Assembly (NCBI RefSeq): GCF_000204925.1
Contig: NC_015435.1
Coordinates: 186,001-250,000, forward strand
Reading direction: 5' to 3'
Source of the DNA: Metallosphaera cuprina Ar-4
GTDB taxonomy: Archaea; Thermoproteota; Thermoprotei_A; Sulfolobales; Sulfolobaceae
DNA: 64,000 nucleotides
Below are positions 36,708 to 47,311 of this stretch, in pieces (within the stretch, counting starts at the first letter, position 1; every line of letters begins with the position of its first letter). A program made the position numbers and the translations under genes. Below the pieces are notes generated by a model, which searched no databases, had not been told where the DNA came from, and saw only the letters and a program-made list of their open reading frames with translations.

Positions 36708-38013
36708 GCCTAGATCTACGACTAGTTCTCCTAGTCACGTTCTTATCAGGTTTGTTTTCTCTTGCCTCCGTATCAGCTGTCGGTTTTTTAGTACTGGCTC
36801 GAAGGAATTCAATCTCTTTCGGAGAGAGATCTAAGGATTTTGAACTCTCAATCTCCTTAGCATATTGGAGGAAGAAAGGATATACGTCGTTATAGACTTT
36901 CCTAGCTGATGCATGTATGTTTCTTCCTATTTTGGATATAATACTGTCCCTAGTGTTTCTTAAGCTCTTAGACCTATATAGTTGTTGAACATAAGTGGGA
37001 AACTGATATTTTTTCCACTTAGCTTTCCAATTAGGGCTTTTCTTACCTACTTCAGCTAACGCGACTCCTGGCCCCATCATATCGAAAGTGTAGCTAAGTA
37101 AATCCCAACTGGACATCTTCGATCTAGACAAAAATATCGATGCTCTGGATAGCGCATCATAGGCTCTCCATATGTCATTTAGCATTTCATACTGAATAGG
37201 AACGTTTTCAGATATCCATCTAATTAGCAGCTCATAGTCTGTCTGAGAGCGTGATACGGCTTGTTTAGCTTGCCATCCGTACTGAGCCCAAAACAGACTC
37301 CTTAAGGTTTCGAATGGATCGAGTTCTCTCTCCTTTCTTCTAACTAACTCTTCCACCACGCTCTGGGTGACTTGTCCATATCCCTCTGCTACTGATTGGA
37401 GCATGTTTATTGCATATCTGGCATCTCCGTCCGAGGCCTCTATTATAACATCAATTGCTGCATCCTCACATTTGACCTTTTCGTTGGCACAGATTTTCTT
37501 TAATAGTCTTCTCATAGGTATTTTACCTAATTTTTTTATCTCAATCATCTTTGTCGCATTCCTCAGTTCCCTCAGGTTAGGATCCCACGGGTTGTTTGCG
37601 GCCATTATTATAGGATATTTAGTATTACTAATTAATTCCAAAACAGTTGAAATTGCACCAAAATCTTGTTTAGATTGGATACCATCTATCTCATCCAAGA
37701 ATATCAGCTTTCCTCTATCACTGAAAAGTGATCCTGTGACGGACGCCTTTTCAGCTATACCTCTAAGAGAGGTGACGTTCCTGGTGTCGCTAGCGTTCAT
37801 CTCTATTATCTCTAAACCGTATGACTTAGCTAATGCTAAGGCCATCGTCGTCTTTCCTATACCTGGAGGGCCATAAAGTAGAACAGACTTATAGTTAGGT
37901 TTTCCCTTTATCCATGAATCGATCCAGGACCTCAATTCCTCCTTTACATCTTCCTGGTTTTCAATCTCATCTAAACTATTAGGCCTGTACTTTACTACCC
38001 ATGGGACTGTCAT
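36700..38013 (-). CDS. rfcL: Replication factor C large subunit
   Basis: This 437-residue clamp-loader subunit has Walker [10 protein letters not shown] (near 47-55), Walker [11 protein letters not shown], and sensor sequences; it lacks the arginine finger of the small subunit. The C-terminal tail is basic and polar ([14 protein letters not shown]), and I do not see a PIP box there. It overlaps rfcS by four bases (ATGA) in the conserved rfcS-rfcL operon. Confidence 0.96.
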   Translation of the reverse strand: MTVPWVVKYRPNSLDEIENQEDVKEELRSWIDSWIKGKPNYKSVLLYGPPGIGKTTMALALAKSYGLEIIEMNASDTRNVTSLRGIAEKASVTGSLFSDRGKLIFLDEIDGIQSKQDFGAISTVLELISNTKYPIIMAANNPWDPNLRELRNATKMIEIKKLGKIPMRRLLKKICANEKVKCEDAAIDVIIEASDGDARYAINMLQSVAEGYGQVTQSVVEELVRRKERELDPFETLRSLFWAQYGWQAKQAVSRSQTDYELLIRWISENVPIQYEMLNDIWRAYDALSRASIFLSRSKMSSWDLLSYTFDMMGPGVALAEVGKKSPNWKAKWKKYQFPTYVQQLYRSKSLRNTRDSIISKIGRNIHASARKVYNDVYPFFLQYAKEIESSKSLDLSPKEIEFLRASTKKPTADTEARENKPDKNVTRRTSRRSRPT

Positions 38014-38987
38014 TTCTTCTCTCCTAAGTACTTTTGACCGAGGATAGCTAACTTAGCAAGCATCGCTGATAGTTGTATCTCATCGTCAGCTCCCTCGATT
38101 ATCCTAAATTCAACCTCTCCTAAGTAATCGCTCATTAGGACTCTCAACTCTTCTGGGATCTGGTATTCATTTGAGAATATGTCTCTGTGAACTTGTTTTA
38201 CTATATCTTCACCTGAAAGCCCGTAATCAATTATTAATGACATAAGTTTAGATCTGGAGTCTAGAAATTTGCCTTGAAGAGCTAGCTTCACCATTTCTCT
38301 TATTTCCTTAGGTTGAGCCAATCCTAACACCTTGAGTACGGAATCCGTTGTCACCTTCCCGTAAGCTGCGGCCGCCTGTAAAACGTTAATGGCCTTTCTC
38401 ATGTCTCCTCCTGTAACATCGTAAACTACCTCAAGGGACTTAACATCGTATTGTACTTTCTCCTCCTTTAGTATGTTCTCCAGTCTAAGTATCACGTCCT
38501 CTTTCTTTAAAGGATAAAATCTAAACAGAGCAGTTCTAGATTGAATAGGATCAATTATCTTGCTAAGGTAGTTGCAGGCCAATATGAATCTTGTGCTCTC
38601 AGTGTATAGCTCCATGGTCCTTCTAAGAGCCTGCTGAGCATCTGATGTCATGTTGTCAGCCTCGTCCAGAAGCACGGTCTTGAAAGGTACATTGCCTGGT
38701 GTTACCGTCCTAGCGAAGTCTTTTACCTTTGTTCTTATAACGTTAATACCGTTCTCGTCACTAGCATTTAACTCCAAAAAAAACTGATCGTAATTTTCCC
38801 CATATAAATCGTGAACCAAAGCCAGCGCAGAGGTTGTCTTTCCTGTACCAGGAGGTCCAGCGAAGAGCAAATGTGGCATGTTCCTCTCCTTAACGAAACG
38901 TTTTAGTCTATCCACGATATCTTTTTGATTGACTATATCGTCTAGCGTTCTAGGTCTGTACTTCTCGGCCCATAATATTTCATCCAT
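38010..38987 (-). CDS. rfcS: Replication factor C small subunit
   Basis: This 325-residue AAA ATPase forms the RFC pentamer that loads PCNA. The Walker A is GPPGTGKTT (44-52), Walker [10 protein letters not shown] with the DEAD-like box, and the arginine-finger region is [10 protein letters not shown] (SRT in place of the common SRC). The C-terminal collar domain is complete. It precedes rfcL. Confidence 0.97.
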   Translation of the reverse strand: MDEILWAEKYRPRTLDDIVNQKDIVDRLKRFVKERNMPHLLFAGPPGTGKTTSALALVHDLYGENYDQFFLELNASDENGINVIRTKVKDFARTVTPGNVPFKTVLLDEADNMTSDAQQALRRTMELYTESTRFILACNYLSKIIDPIQSRTALFRFYPLKKEDVILRLENILKEEKVQYDVKSLEVVYDVTGGDMRKAINVLQAAAAYGKVTTDSVLKVLGLAQPKEIREMVKLALQGKFLDSRSKLMSLIIDYGLSGEDIVKQVHRDIFSNEYQIPEELRVLMSDYLGEVEFRIIEGADDEIQLSAMLAKLAILGQKYLGEKK

Positions 38988-39069
38988 CGTTATCAGTAAT
39001 GAAATAATATTAAACTCCCATAAAAAGGCGGCACCCTATCGCCCTCTCTTGCTTTGGAAAGCTCTGAAG

Positions 39070-39522
39070 CTACCCTCTTCTATATTTTCCCATTAGGTTG
39101 CCAAAAGCTATTACATGCCCTTCCATTGCATCCCTGAGTTCCTCAGCGGTAACCTTTTTGATTGCCCTCAGTGAGAGCTCTGTGTTGAGCGCGTACACAT
39201 TAAAGTAGTACCTATGATATCCGTGCCCCTTTGGGGGGCAAGGCCCATTATATCCTATTTTACCAAAGTCGTTCACTCCTTGTAAACCGTACTGAGTTTT
39301 CTCTTTCTTCTCTATACCTTCAGGTAACTCGAGGACTTTTACGTTGTATATGACCCAATGAACGAACGTTCCTCCAGGAGCGTCCGGGTCTTCAAGTATA
39401 ATGGCGTAGGTTAAAGCCCCTGGTACCTTCTCCCACTTGAGAGGTGGAGAGACATCTCTTCCTTCACAAGTGTACAAAGAAGGGATTACATCTTCGTTTT
39501 TAAAAGATGAACTAACAATCAT
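39070..39522 (-). CDS. YbhB/YbcL family (PEBP-like) protein
   Basis: The 150-residue PEBP-fold protein has DPDAPGGTFVHWVIYNV (near 46-62) and GYNGPCPPKGHGYHRYYFNVYAL, the conserved ligand-pocket motifs. Family members bind phospholipids or small anionic ligands, and the role in archaea is unknown. It sits alone between rfcS and psmB. A TATA-like AATATATC lies upstream. Confidence 0.92.
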   Translation of the reverse strand: MIVSSSFKNEDVIPSLYTCEGRDVSPPLKWEKVPGALTYAIILEDPDAPGGTFVHWVIYNVKVLELPEGIEKKEKTQYGLQGVNDFGKIGYNGPCPPKGHGYHRYYFNVYALNTELSLRAIKKVTAEELRDAMEGHVIAFGNLMGKYRRG

Positions 39523-39563
39523 GAAATAATATATCTTAACTGTCTATAAAACTTTTCAAGTTC

Positions 39564-40217
39564 TCACATTTTCCTGTTTGGATATATCTCTCTCTCCACG
39601 TGACCATCTTTGCTAAGTTTCGTGACTATAACCCCTGTGCCTGTAAAGGAGTCGCGCTTAATGGCTGATAGAACGGCCCTTGCTCCCAAATCCATTGCTT
39701 CCTCACCTGACAAGTCCGGTCTGTATCCGTCTTCGAGTACGCCCATAGCTACAGGTGATCCAGATCCGGTGGCCACGTACGTTTCCTCAGTCATATCTCC
39801 TAAGTAATCCAAGTTGAACAGCCTAGGTTGGGTATCATAACCACCTATCAGTATCTGAACTAGATATGGGAAATACTTACTCTGTGACAACACATTAGTG
39901 AGATACGTAGCAAGGCTTTTGACAGTAACAGGCCTATTTCCGGAAATCACGTTGTAATGATAGATATTTTTCATATAATTATAGATAAATTGTAAGTCAG
40001 CTACACTTCCAGCTGTCGTCATTCCTATCCTATCGTCAATATAAACTATCTTTCTCACCATCTTATTGGCAACGAAGAAACCTGCACTAGCTCTTCTGTC
40101 CGCTGCTAGAACTACCGAATCCTTAGCTACAAGACCTACAGTGGTTGTACCCTTCAAGATCTTTATACTGTTTTTCGAAGGTGTATCAGGCTCTATGAAG
40201 TTATTCATCTTAACCAT
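39564..40217 (-). CDS. psmB: Proteasome beta subunit
   Basis: This 217-residue N-terminal nucleophile protease subunit of the 20S proteasome core has a propeptide ending before Thr24 in KGTTTVGLV, which is exposed by self-cleavage. Catalytic neighbours are conserved: AADRRAS (Asp-Lys region), and the SGS-like [11 protein letters not shown] loop. In Sulfolobales two beta genes exist; the TTTVG start suggests the catalytically competent type. The gene is single. Confidence 0.95.
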   Translation of the reverse strand: MVKMNNFIEPDTPSKNSIKILKGTTTVGLVAKDSVVLAADRRASAGFFVANKMVRKIVYIDDRIGMTTAGSVADLQFIYNYMKNIYHYNVISGNRPVTVKSLATYLTNVLSQSKYFPYLVQILIGGYDTQPRLFNLDYLGDMTEETYVATGSGSPVAMGVLEDGYRPDLSGEEAMDLGARAVLSAIKRDSFTGTGVIVTKLSKDGHVEREIYPNRKM

Positions 40218-40462
40218 TCATAAACTCTATGTTCTTATATTTGAAACTTTGTTTAGTGCGTAGTTAAACGGGAGCTTTTGAGGCTTGTGAGAGAGTTTTA
40301 GATATAACATCAGAATTATTTACTTAATAATAGTAATATAAGAAAAAGGGTGTTTATGAATTGAATCCTGGAAAATTACCTAAATTTAAGCGATCTGTTA
40401 TCTTGGTTCTTTCCCAAAATGTTTCCTAAAGTCATCATAGAGAATTAGAAAGAAAGATTTAA

Positions 40463-40886
40463 TTGTGGAAAGTCGTCCAAAGTCTTATGGAGAGCTTAAC
40501 AGGGACTAGGAGGAAAATATATTATTACCTCATGAAGCAGAGAGGGCCAGTTCCTTTGAGGAGGATACAAAGGGAACTCGATTTAAGCTCTCCTTCTCTT
40601 GCGCTTTATCATTTAAAGAAACTAGAAGAGAACGGCTTAGTTAAGGAAACTGAGGAAGGTTACATAGTTGCAAAGATAGTATTAGAGGACTATATAAGAG
40701 TAAAAAAATTTCCTTATACCAAGATCAGCCTTCTTCGCTTCCTTCTTTGTCGCCTCTATAATTTTGCTCTGGGTAATCAACTTCATAAATCCTTACTCAG
40801 TGACTCTTTTCTCCTCAATAGTTATAGCCATTCCTGCTAGCATTTTTATAATAGACGTTGTAAAGAAGTATAGTGAAATTAACTAA
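40463..40886 (+). pseudogene. wHTH membrane protein split by a frameshift
   Basis: Residues 9-80 form an ArsR-like winged helix (GTRRKIYYYLMKQRGPVPLRRIQRELDLSSPSLALYHLKKLEENGLV). After IRVK the frame turns into non-hydrophobic sequence that ends at 40840. The +1 frame instead gives a natural tail, NFLIPRSAFFASFFVASIIL then two membrane helices and KKYSEIN, ending at 40886. The break is in the A run at 40702-40708: seven A's are present, six would keep the frame. The intact protein would be a membrane-tethered regulator of about 140 residues. The start is TTG 40463 or ATG 40487. Confidence 0.72.
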
Positions 40887-40894
40887 GAAGAGAT

Positions 40895-41182
40895 CTAATA
40901 TCTGACTAAATAGTAGTATAGTAGCGACATTAGAGTCGCGTCTATTATTGACATAATCAATGATGGGTAAACATAAACTGGACTCTTGTCATGGCTCCAC
41001 ATTGCGAACGAAAGGGAGTAAACAATGCCTTGAACGGTCAATAGTATAGCCAAAACGACTAAGATTAACGATAATCTACCTCCAAAATTATTTCTAAGTT
41101 TGCTAAATTCTATAAGTGTTAGAAAAGATAAAATTACTGCAAAAAGTGATAAGCTTATTGTTATATACCATATTTCAAACAT
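40895..41182 (-). CDS. Small three-helix membrane protein
   Basis: This 95-residue protein has hydrophobic segments at about 4-24, 37-58 and 70-92, with short charged loops (KLRNNFGGR, SHDKSP). I do not recognise it. It lies convergent to the broken regulator (8 bases away) and divergent from the oxidase operon. Confidence 0.5.
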   Translation of the reverse strand: MFEIWYITISLSLFAVILSFLTLIEFSKLRNNFGGRLSLILVVLAILLTVQGIVYSLSFAMWSHDKSPVYVYPSLIMSIIDATLMSLLYYYLVRY

Positions 41183-41511
41183 AACGTTACCTGAAAACGA
41201 TTTAACTTTAATTTAGTAATAAGCGTTTGCCCAAATCGATTAGATCAGCTAAAGACGATGAAAAAGAAAATTAGGCTTAAACTAAAGTCAATATATCTCA
41301 AATATATGAAGAGATTCTTATCTAGAAAAGACATTATAATTTTTAACGTATATCTCGTTAAACTTTGATGTGCTCCTGGCACGTTCTATATTAAATTAAA
41401 TTATCTTAATTAACATGTTTTTATGATATAAACCTAGTTAAAGTCAGTATCCCTCTTTTTACTAAAGTAAAGGATAATAAAAGAAGGGGGAACAACATCT
41501 TGTGAAACTAA
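41183..41511 (+). other. Upstream region of the terminal oxidase operon
   Basis: This 330-base AT-rich region has several TATA-like elements, e.g. ATGATATAAACC near 41424-41435 and GGATAATAAAAG (41472-41483), the latter about 30 bases before the doxB ATG. A 36-codon Lys/Ile-rich frame from ATG 41258 is not convincing. I see no hairpin terminator or RNA gene. Confidence 0.45.
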
Positions 41512-43269
41512 ATGGGACTAAAAGAGTTTGTTATTTCATTGTTCCAGTTAGATAAAGACTGGACTACTAGGATAGTCATGGCCATGCTTGTCATGGGAGT
41601 AATATGGGGGCTCTTAGGCGTAATTGATTCTCTTATGGTAAGAATCCAGGAAACTACATGGGGGTTATCTGGTACTCTAGTTTTTACTCCGCAAGAGTAT
41701 TTCGCGAGTATTACTCTTCACGCTGAAAGGGACCTCTTTGGTTTTGCTCAACAGGTAATTTATGCAATATTTATATATTTCACAATAAAATTATTGAATC
41801 TACAACCTAAAGCAAAGTGGTTACTTAACATTTCGTTCATTCTAATTAACATCTCAATGATGTTCATGGAGGGCCCGATAGTCGTCTCTCCAGTCTTTAA
41901 CGATAACTACTTTAGTGCAACAGCTTGGTATTATTTGTCTCCGTTAGGGTTACCAAATTATTCGGCCTACGTCGTATCACCTCTGTTCTTTTATGGTTGG
42001 CTTCTACTAGATGCTTTCACGTATCTGGCTGGCATATGGATAGTTTATCATTACTACATCGCGTCTAAGCAACTGAAGGAAAAGCTTCCAGTTCCTCTAG
42101 TGTTTTTCTTAATGAACACGCTGTTATTTATGATAGGTTACTCTGGTGTAACAGCTGCTGATATCTGGGATGTGTTGGCGTTTTACAACATCGTACAGAT
42201 TAATGCGATCGCCAATCAGATAGCGTTTTGGATATTCGGACATGCGGTTGTCTATATGGCCTGGCTCCCTGCCGTCGGAGCCCTCTACCTTTTGATCCCA
42301 ACTTTAGCAAATAAGCCACTGTTTAGCGAAAGGATGGGTAGAATATCTGCACTCCTTTACTTAATTTTCTCCAATAACGTCCCCATTCACCATCTTTATA
42401 TGGTTAACTTACCTGTCGCAATTAAGGTGTTGCAGGAAGTTCTAACCTATGCGGTAGTTATCCCTTCTATGATGACTTTCCTTAATCTGTGGGCTACAGT
42501 AAAGGGATCTCAAGTCAAGTTCAACATTATAACCGCTTTTACAGTAACCTCTTTTTCAGGAGCTATAGCCGCTGGGGTTACGGGAATCTCTAACGCTACA
42601 GTGGCCTTTGATGCCATAATTCATAATTCTGACTGGGTAGTCTCTCACTTCCACGCAATGATCTTGCTCTCAATAGTTCCCGCAGCTATGGCAGTGCTCT
42701 ACTTCATGATCCCTATGATGACAGGAAGACAGTGGTTCTCCAATAAGATGGCGTGGATTCATTGGATTGGTTACGTATTAGGGGCGGTCCTCTTCGTGAT
42801 AGGATATGAGTTAATGGGTCTTAACGGTCTTCTCAGAAGAACTGAAATATATCCAAGGACTGCTACATTAATAGATGCCAACGTAATAGCTACGGCAGGA
42901 GCTATAATTGCTGAGTTAGCCACGTTGGTTTGGTTTCTAAATCTAGTATTAACCCTCGTCAAAGGGAGAAACGTGAACTTAGAGGGTGTGGGCTTGGGTC
43001 AGCTGATAACCGGGGTCGGAGCCTCCCTGGAGTGGCCTGAACAAAACATTAATATCTCAAGTTTATTCAATAAAATTATGACAAAGAAAGCATTGGGAGG
43101 TTTATGGGCACTAGGGATAGTAGGGGCAATAATTATAATTATTAGTGTGTTCCCTCTTGCGTTCTCTGGAGACACTTACAACGCCCTGCCCTGGGTCTGG
43201 ATAGTACTACTTACTGTTGGGATAGTGCTTATATCCTATCCGGTGCTCAAGGGTGCAAAAAGCTTATGA
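41512..43269 (+). CDS. doxB: Quinol oxidase subunit I (DoxB type)
   Basis: This 585-residue heme-copper oxidase subunit I reduces oxygen with electrons from caldariella quinone. The ligands are recognisable: His70 (low-spin heme), His244 and Tyr248 (GHAVVYM, CuB and cross-linked Tyr), His293-His294 (CuB), and His379/His381 (SHFHAMI, high-spin and low-spin heme). The Glu of the GHPEVY motif is replaced (GHAVVY), as in type B oxidases. About 14 helices are predicted. It is the first gene of a doxBCE operon and resembles DoxB of Acidianus ambivalens. Confidence 0.94.
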   Translation: MGLKEFVISLFQLDKDWTTRIVMAMLVMGVIWGLLGVIDSLMVRIQETTWGLSGTLVFTPQEYFASITLHAERDLFGFAQQVIYAIFIYFTIKLLNLQPKAKWLLNISFILINISMMFMEGPIVVSPVFNDNYFSATAWYYLSPLGLPNYSAYVVSPLFFYGWLLLDAFTYLAGIWIVYHYYIASKQLKEKLPVPLVFFLMNTLLFMIGYSGVTAADIWDVLAFYNIVQINAIANQIAFWIFGHAVVYMAWLPAVGALYLLIPTLANKPLFSERMGRISALLYLIFSNNVPIHHLYMVNLPVAIKVLQEVLTYAVVIPSMMTFLNLWATVKGSQVKFNIITAFTVTSFSGAIAAGVTGISNATVAFDAIIHNSDWVVSHFHAMILLSIVPAAMAVLYFMIPMMTGRQWFSNKMAWIHWIGYVLGAVLFVIGYELMGLNGLLRRTEIYPRTATLIDANVIATAGAIIAELATLVWFLNLVLTLVKGRNVNLEGVGLGQLITGVGASLEWPEQNINISSLFNKIMTKKALGGLWALGIVGAIIIIISVFPLAFSGDTYNALPWVWIVLLTVGIVLISYPVLKGAKSL

Positions 43270-43313
43270 TCATGATTTTTTAATTTTATGTGTTTTTAGT
43301 TGAGGTGATAAAA

Positions 43314-44336
43314 ATGGATAAAAAGGAAAAGTATGAGCTTGCGTGGGTGTCATTCGTAATAATCCTTTTTGGAATCGTAATAGTTGGAACCTTACCCCAG
43401 GACTTTACTGTGGGGGGCGTTCCTAACAGTTTGGCAGTTCTTAATCACGTGAATCCTAACAATATCGTGAACACCAGGATAGTGTCAGAACAATACGTGT
43501 TTAAGGTGCAAGAGTCTGGTGCGGTTAACGCTCAAGAAAACGGCAATACGGAATTGAACAACTTGATAATTGCTCATCCAGGTGAATGGCTGAACCTTAC
43601 CATAACTTCTGCAGACGTAACCGAGAACTTCTACTTTCCTGATTATGCAGACCAAGTTGTAGACGATCAGATAGTCCCAGGGCTAGTAACTTATGACGCA
43701 CTTAGGGTTCCTAATATTACAGGTCCGTTCGTCTTCCTTAACGGGGAATATAATGGGCCTTGGTTTAGTTATCAGGCAGGAGAGTTACTTGTGCTTCCAT
43801 ATTCTGGATATTTCTCTCCCTCTTCGGTATCTCAGCTCATTCTTCAAAACAGCAAGGCACAAACCTCTGGTCTAGTAGGAGATCCATACAACACTCCAAT
43901 AGTTTATGCCAATAACTCGATTACGCTAGTGACGGACAAGTACGGCGTGTTTAACAGCAGTGTACCAGGCCCTACTTTGGTAGCTAAGGAAAACAGCGAG
44001 GTCACTATAAACATGATATTCACCACACCGAGTAGCGATCACAACTATTTATATAACTACTCAACAACCGGCGTTGCTCAACCTGTTGAAAACGTTAAGG
44101 TAGGAATATATGCAGTTTGGTGGAACGGGACCATAACGACCGTCTCTGAGAGACCGATAAGCTACGGAACACCTATGACGTTCACGTTTAATGCCACTGC
44201 CCCAGCTTACCTATACGGTATAATCACTCCTGTATACTATAATTACGACCCTCTAGGTATGTCTAATAATTTCATAGGCCAGGATAAAGGGTTCGTTATG
44301 GGAGCCTGGGGTACTATTTTAGTAGAGGGTGAGTAA
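43314..44336 (+). CDS. doxC: Quinol oxidase subunit (DoxC type)
   Basis: The 340-residue protein has one N-terminal membrane helix (about 10-29) and a large exposed domain with N-X-S/T sites. It occupies the position of DoxC in A. ambivalens and has a similar length, with no CuA motif, as expected for a quinol oxidase. I chose ATG 43314 because TGAGGTGAT lies 6-13 bases upstream as a ribosome-binding site. It is 44 bases after doxB. Confidence 0.85.
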   Translation: MDKKEKYELAWVSFVIILFGIVIVGTLPQDFTVGGVPNSLAVLNHVNPNNIVNTRIVSEQYVFKVQESGAVNAQENGNTELNNLIIAHPGEWLNLTITSADVTENFYFPDYADQVVDDQIVPGLVTYDALRVPNITGPFVFLNGEYNGPWFSYQAGELLVLPYSGYFSPSSVSQLILQNSKAQTSGLVGDPYNTPIVYANNSITLVTDKYGVFNSSVPGPTLVAKENSEVTINMIFTTPSSDHNYLYNYSTTGVAQPVENVKVGIYAVWWNGTITTVSERPISYGTPMTFTFNATAPAYLYGIITPVYYNYDPLGMSNNFIGQDKGFVMGAWGTILVEGE

Positions 44337-44337
44337 A

Positions 44338-44526
44338 ATGGTTAGTTTCTTTAAACTACTTGGCATAGGTTATATACTAGCAATCCTTCTGCTTGTTTGG
44401 GAACTCACAGACATAACTCTACATAGTGCTGCCGCTCCTTACACCGGACTTTTCACTGTTATGGCTTTTATCGGATTTGTTGCGTTCTACCTTTTCGTTA
44501 GATTCGCTCCAACTAAGGAAGAGTAA
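44338..44526 (+). CDS. doxE: Small quinol oxidase subunit (DoxE type)
   Basis: The 62-residue product has two membrane helices (about 8-25 and 35-55). Its place right after doxC and its small size match DoxE of A. ambivalens. ATG 44338 is preceded by GAGGGTGAG; the alternative GTG at 44329 overlaps doxC. The 3' end overlaps the convergent TatD gene by 40 bases. Confidence 0.78.
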   Translation: MVSFFKLLGIGYILAILLLVWELTDITLHSAAAPYTGLFTVMAFIGFVAFYLFVRFAPTKEE

Positions 44527-45248
44527 GGGCCTAAAAGTCTCTTAAAGTTACTTTCAATTTTTTTCTCAAGTTCCTCCTTTTCAATCCTCTTTACCTCAGC
44601 TATCTTTCTAAGTGTTAGATTTACGTTACATGGAACGTTTCTAGTTCTGTCCGGTCCCATGAAAGGGGAATCGGTCTCGGTTAGAATAGAATCCTCAGGA
44701 AGGTTGGAGACTACGTTTAACCTCCCCTTATCCCTCAATATTATAGGAGGGAATGATAGAAATCCGCCTAGGTCTACAATTTTTAACGCGTCTCTCACAC
44801 TGCCCTCATATCCATGAATCGCAAACCTCGTTTTATAACTTGAAACCATATCTATTATCTCCCTAAGACCTCCTCTTGAATGAATTACTAGGGGCTTACC
44901 CTGAGTTTCTGCTAAACTCATGAACTTAGCTAAAACTTCCCTCTGTCTTCTCCTTAGCGTTTCGTCCTTTATCCAGAAGTAGTCAAGGCCTACTTCACTT
45001 ATTATAGGGACATCATCGATTAGCCTCAAAACGTTTTCTATCTCACTATCAACTTTCTCAATGAACTCTGGGTGAAAACCTACTGCAGGGATAACGTTAT
45101 TGTATCTTCTTGAGAGTCTAACCGACTCTAAGTCGGTATTTAAATCCACTCCAGCGTTAACTACAATTATATCGCAATCCGATAGAATTGCGTCTCTATC
45201 CCTATCGAATTCTTTAACGTCAATGTGAGCGTGCACATCTATTAGCAT
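44487..45248 (-). CDS. TatD-family metal-dependent hydrolase
   Basis: This 253-residue TIM-barrel hydrolase has the metal-binding DVHAHID (4-10), the EVGLDY motif, VIHSRGG, and LTETDSPFM near the end, as in TatD DNases. Family members degrade DNA exonucleolytically. I chose ATG 45248 because the upstream extension has no family match and overlaps the AbrB gene upstream. It converges on doxE with a 40-base overlap. Confidence 0.9.
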   Translation of the reverse strand: MLIDVHAHIDVKEFDRDRDAILSDCDIIVVNAGVDLNTDLESVRLSRRYNNVIPAVGFHPEFIEKVDSEIENVLRLIDDVPIISEVGLDYFWIKDETLRRRQREVLAKFMSLAETQGKPLVIHSRGGLREIIDMVSSYKTRFAIHGYEGSVRDALKIVDLGGFLSFPPIILRDKGRLNVVSNLPEDSILTETDSPFMGPDRTRNVPCNVNLTLRKIAEVKRIEKEELEKKIESNFKRLLGPYSSLVGANLTKR

Positions 45249-45294
45249 AAAAAAAGTTAGAACGTATAAATATAAAATCTTGGTATGCTTAAAA

Positions 45295-45459
45295 TTATTT
45301 CCAAGGTTCACCCATTATTGATATCTTAACTGCGTTCTCTTTCTCATCATAAATGACCTTAACTAGATCTCCCTCTTTGATCTGGAATTTTTGCCTTATC
45401 TTAGCAGGGATGGTGACCTGATAGTTTCTACTAACTTTGACTATCTCTTCCACTTCCAT
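45295..45459 (-). CDS. AbrB/MazE-type swapped-hairpin DNA-binding protein
   Basis: This 54-residue protein is too short for usual gene finders. The sequence VSRNYQVTIPAKIRQKFQIKEGDLVKV is the classic AbrB motif, followed by a short tail ending IMGEPWK. ATG 45459 is preceded by TTTATATAC (45491-45499). Such proteins are transcription regulators or antitoxins. No toxin gene is adjacent, but TatD follows 46 bases downstream in the same direction, so they may be co-transcribed. Confidence 0.85.
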   Translation of the reverse strand: MEVEEIVKVSRNYQVTIPAKIRQKFQIKEGDLVKVIYDEKENAVKISIMGEPWK

Positions 45460-45660
45460 TTAGATCACTAAGTTACCTATCTATTGGACGAGTATATAAA
45501 TCTTTTCTAATGTGTATTTAAATGATCTGTCTCCATAAGTGAGAATATTATCTTTAGTAGAAGAATTCACATAATTATATTTACTCTTATCAATGATGAT
45601 TTTGTATAAAGTCTCGTATGGAGCGTTCAGTTGAAATGATATCCATAAATGATAAGGAAA

Positions 45661-45672
45661 AAATATATATAG
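45661..45672 (+). promoter_or_regulatory. TATA box of the Lrs14-type regulator gene
   Basis: AAATATATATAG, preceded by AAGGAAA (BRE-like), is about 26 bases upstream of 45693. It gives a short leader before ATG 45704. Confidence 0.6.
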
Positions 45673-45703
45673 CTCGTGAATACATTCTTTATTTGTGGTT
45701 AAA

Positions 45704-46102
45704 ATGTCGCAAAATCAGATAAGTGGAGCTAGAATAAAACTACCGTCTGGAAAAGATGCAGGGTTAGTAGACATACTTTCCTTTTGTTACGGTCTCTCAG
45801 AAACGGACGTCCAGGTACTCATGGGATTAATGAGAGGTAACGCCAGAGGTACTGAGGAACTTGAGAAAGAGTTGAAACTTTCTAAAGCTTCAATAAACAG
45901 GAGTCTGAATAAACTTTTGGAAATGAATCTAGTGATGAGAATTAAAGAACCAGGTAACAAGGCTGGTAGGCCTAGATATTTGTACAGAGCTAAGGATTAC
46001 TCAGAACTCAAGTCGAAGATGCTAAACGACATAAAGGATTGTTCTGAGAAAATGGGACAATTAGTCGGTCAAGAATTTAAACCTTTAGAAATAAGAGCTT
46101 AG
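45704..46102 (+). CDS. Lrs14-type winged-helix regulator
   Basis: This 132-residue transcription factor has the wHTH TEELEKELKLSKASINRSLNKLLEMNLV followed by the wing NKAGRPRYLY and a C-terminal coiled-coil-like helix. Lrs14-like proteins (for example AbfR1, Sta1) control biofilm, motility and virus genes in Sulfolobales. I cannot assign an exact orthologue. A GTG at 45695 is an alternative start. It converges on the amidohydrolase by 18 bases. Confidence 0.75.
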   Translation: MSQNQISGARIKLPSGKDAGLVDILSFCYGLSETDVQVLMGLMRGNARGTEELEKELKLSKASINRSLNKLLEMNLVMRIKEPGNKAGRPRYLYRAKDYSELKSKMLNDIKDCSEKMGQLVGQEFKPLEIRA

Positions 46103-47311
46103 TGAGTTTATTAATTTTTTGAACTTGTCATCTAGTTTTCCGTTTTTTTTGTATATAATTTTCCCAGCCACTATCACGATGTCAACCGATCTAGGAGGAT
46201 TATAAACAACATGTGAAAGAATCCTGTTTTCTATCCACGGATAAAGTTGATACTTGTCTATAAGAACTAGGTCGGCTAAGTAACCGGGCTCTATTTTACC
46301 CCCCTTGAGTCCAAACATCTTATAGCCGTTGAAGGTTGCTGCCATAAATACGTCAGATGCATTTATCTCGGTAGACCAGTAGTTATGCCTTTGGAGCAAA
46401 ACGGCGGTTTTCATTTCGTGAAACATACTGAGAGAGTTATTGCTTGCTGCCCCGTCAGTACCTAATGTAACGTTGATAGAATTTATCAGGGCCTCTCTCA
46501 TAGGAAAGGAGCCTCCTGTCGCCAGCTTCATGTTGGACGATGGACAATGAGTTACACCCAGAGACGCCTTTAGATAACTCAGTTCCCATGATGATACCCA
46601 GCCTAAGTGCACGCCGTGGGTATACTTTATTAGATTCTCTCTGTAGATTAACTCTATTGGGAACAGTCCATATTTCCTTTTGATCTCAGATAACTCTTCC
46701 CTGGTTTCAGATAAATGCATATGGATGTATGGCCTTTCGTTAAGGCTCTCCTTTAACTCCCTTATTTTAGCTAAATCTACTGCGTAAAGGCTGTGAACGT
46801 TGATAATTGGCTTAAATAGATCGTGCTCTCCTAACGCTTTTAACTCCTTTATAACGTCGTCAACAGATTTATCTCTCATAAGGACAGGTCCTGCCATGCT
46901 TCTAATCCCGTAGGCCAAGGAAAGATCTCTGACCTGGTCGGGATTAAAATACATGTCTATGAAAGCGGTAGTTCCCCACATTATCATTTCCGTTATGGCT
47001 AATTCCGTGCCCAATCTCATGAGGTCTTTAGATAACTTCTCTTCTTCCTTCCAGATGACAGATAGCCACTCTCTGAGTTCTCCTTCATCGTACAACCCTC
47101 TTAAGACGGTCATAGCTGAGTGAGTGTGCGCGTTAACTAGACCCGGAATCACTATGAACTCGCTACAGTCCAGTTCATCACCCTCAACCTCGTTCCCCAC
47201 ATACTTTATTTTATCATCCTCAATTACGATATTGACGCCCCTTCTTACTCTATCGAAATCAACTGCGTAGGAGCACTTCCTTAACGTATACGTTCTATTC
47301 GATATTCCCAC
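46085..47311 (-). CDS. SAH/MTA deaminase-like amidohydrolase
   Basis: This 408-residue metal-dependent hydrolase of the amidohydrolase superfamily has [17 protein letters not shown] (the HxH metal site, near 55-72), HLSETREE, the [12 protein letters not shown] motif and [12 protein letters not shown]. The close relatives deaminate S-adenosylhomocysteine or 5'-methylthioadenosine. This is a family-level prediction. It overlaps dph6 by 31 bases. Confidence 0.88.
   Translation of the reverse strand: MGISNRTYTLRKCSYAVDFDRVRRGVNIVIEDDKIKYVGNEVEGDELDCSEFIVIPGLVNAHTHSAMTVLRGLYDEGELREWLSVIWKEEEKLSKDLMRLGTELAITEMIMWGTTAFIDMYFNPDQVRDLSLAYGIRSMAGPVLMRDKSVDDVIKELKALGEHDLFKPIINVHSLYAVDLAKIRELKESLNERPYIHMHLSETREELSEIKRKYGLFPIELIYRENLIKYTHGVHLGWVSSWELSYLKASLGVTHCPSSNMKLATGGSFPMREALINSINVTLGTDGAASNNSLSMFHEMKTAVLLQRHNYWSTEINASDVFMAATFNGYKMFGLKGGKIEPGYLADLVLIDKYQLYPWIENRILSHVVYNPPRSVDIVIVAGKIIYKKNGKLDDKFKKLINSLSSYF

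Noticed and set aside
37367-37876. 169-codon frame antisense to rfcL
   Set aside because: It is the complement of the conserved RFC coding sequence, including its Walker A, and shows no independent features.
39001-39069. GC-rich stretch GGCGGCACCCTATCGCC near the PEBP gene
   Set aside because: The GGCG/CGCC stem is only four base pairs with a nine-base loop; not enough for a terminator or RNA call.
41258-41368. 36-codon reading frame upstream of doxB
   Set aside because: The composition is only Lys/Ile/Leu from AT-rich DNA, and there is no conserved motif or clear promoter spacing.
45591-45640. Possible C/D guide RNA (ATGATGA on the plus strand)
   Set aside because: There is no CTGA box at the right distance; only TTGA is present, and archaeal box D is nearly invariant.
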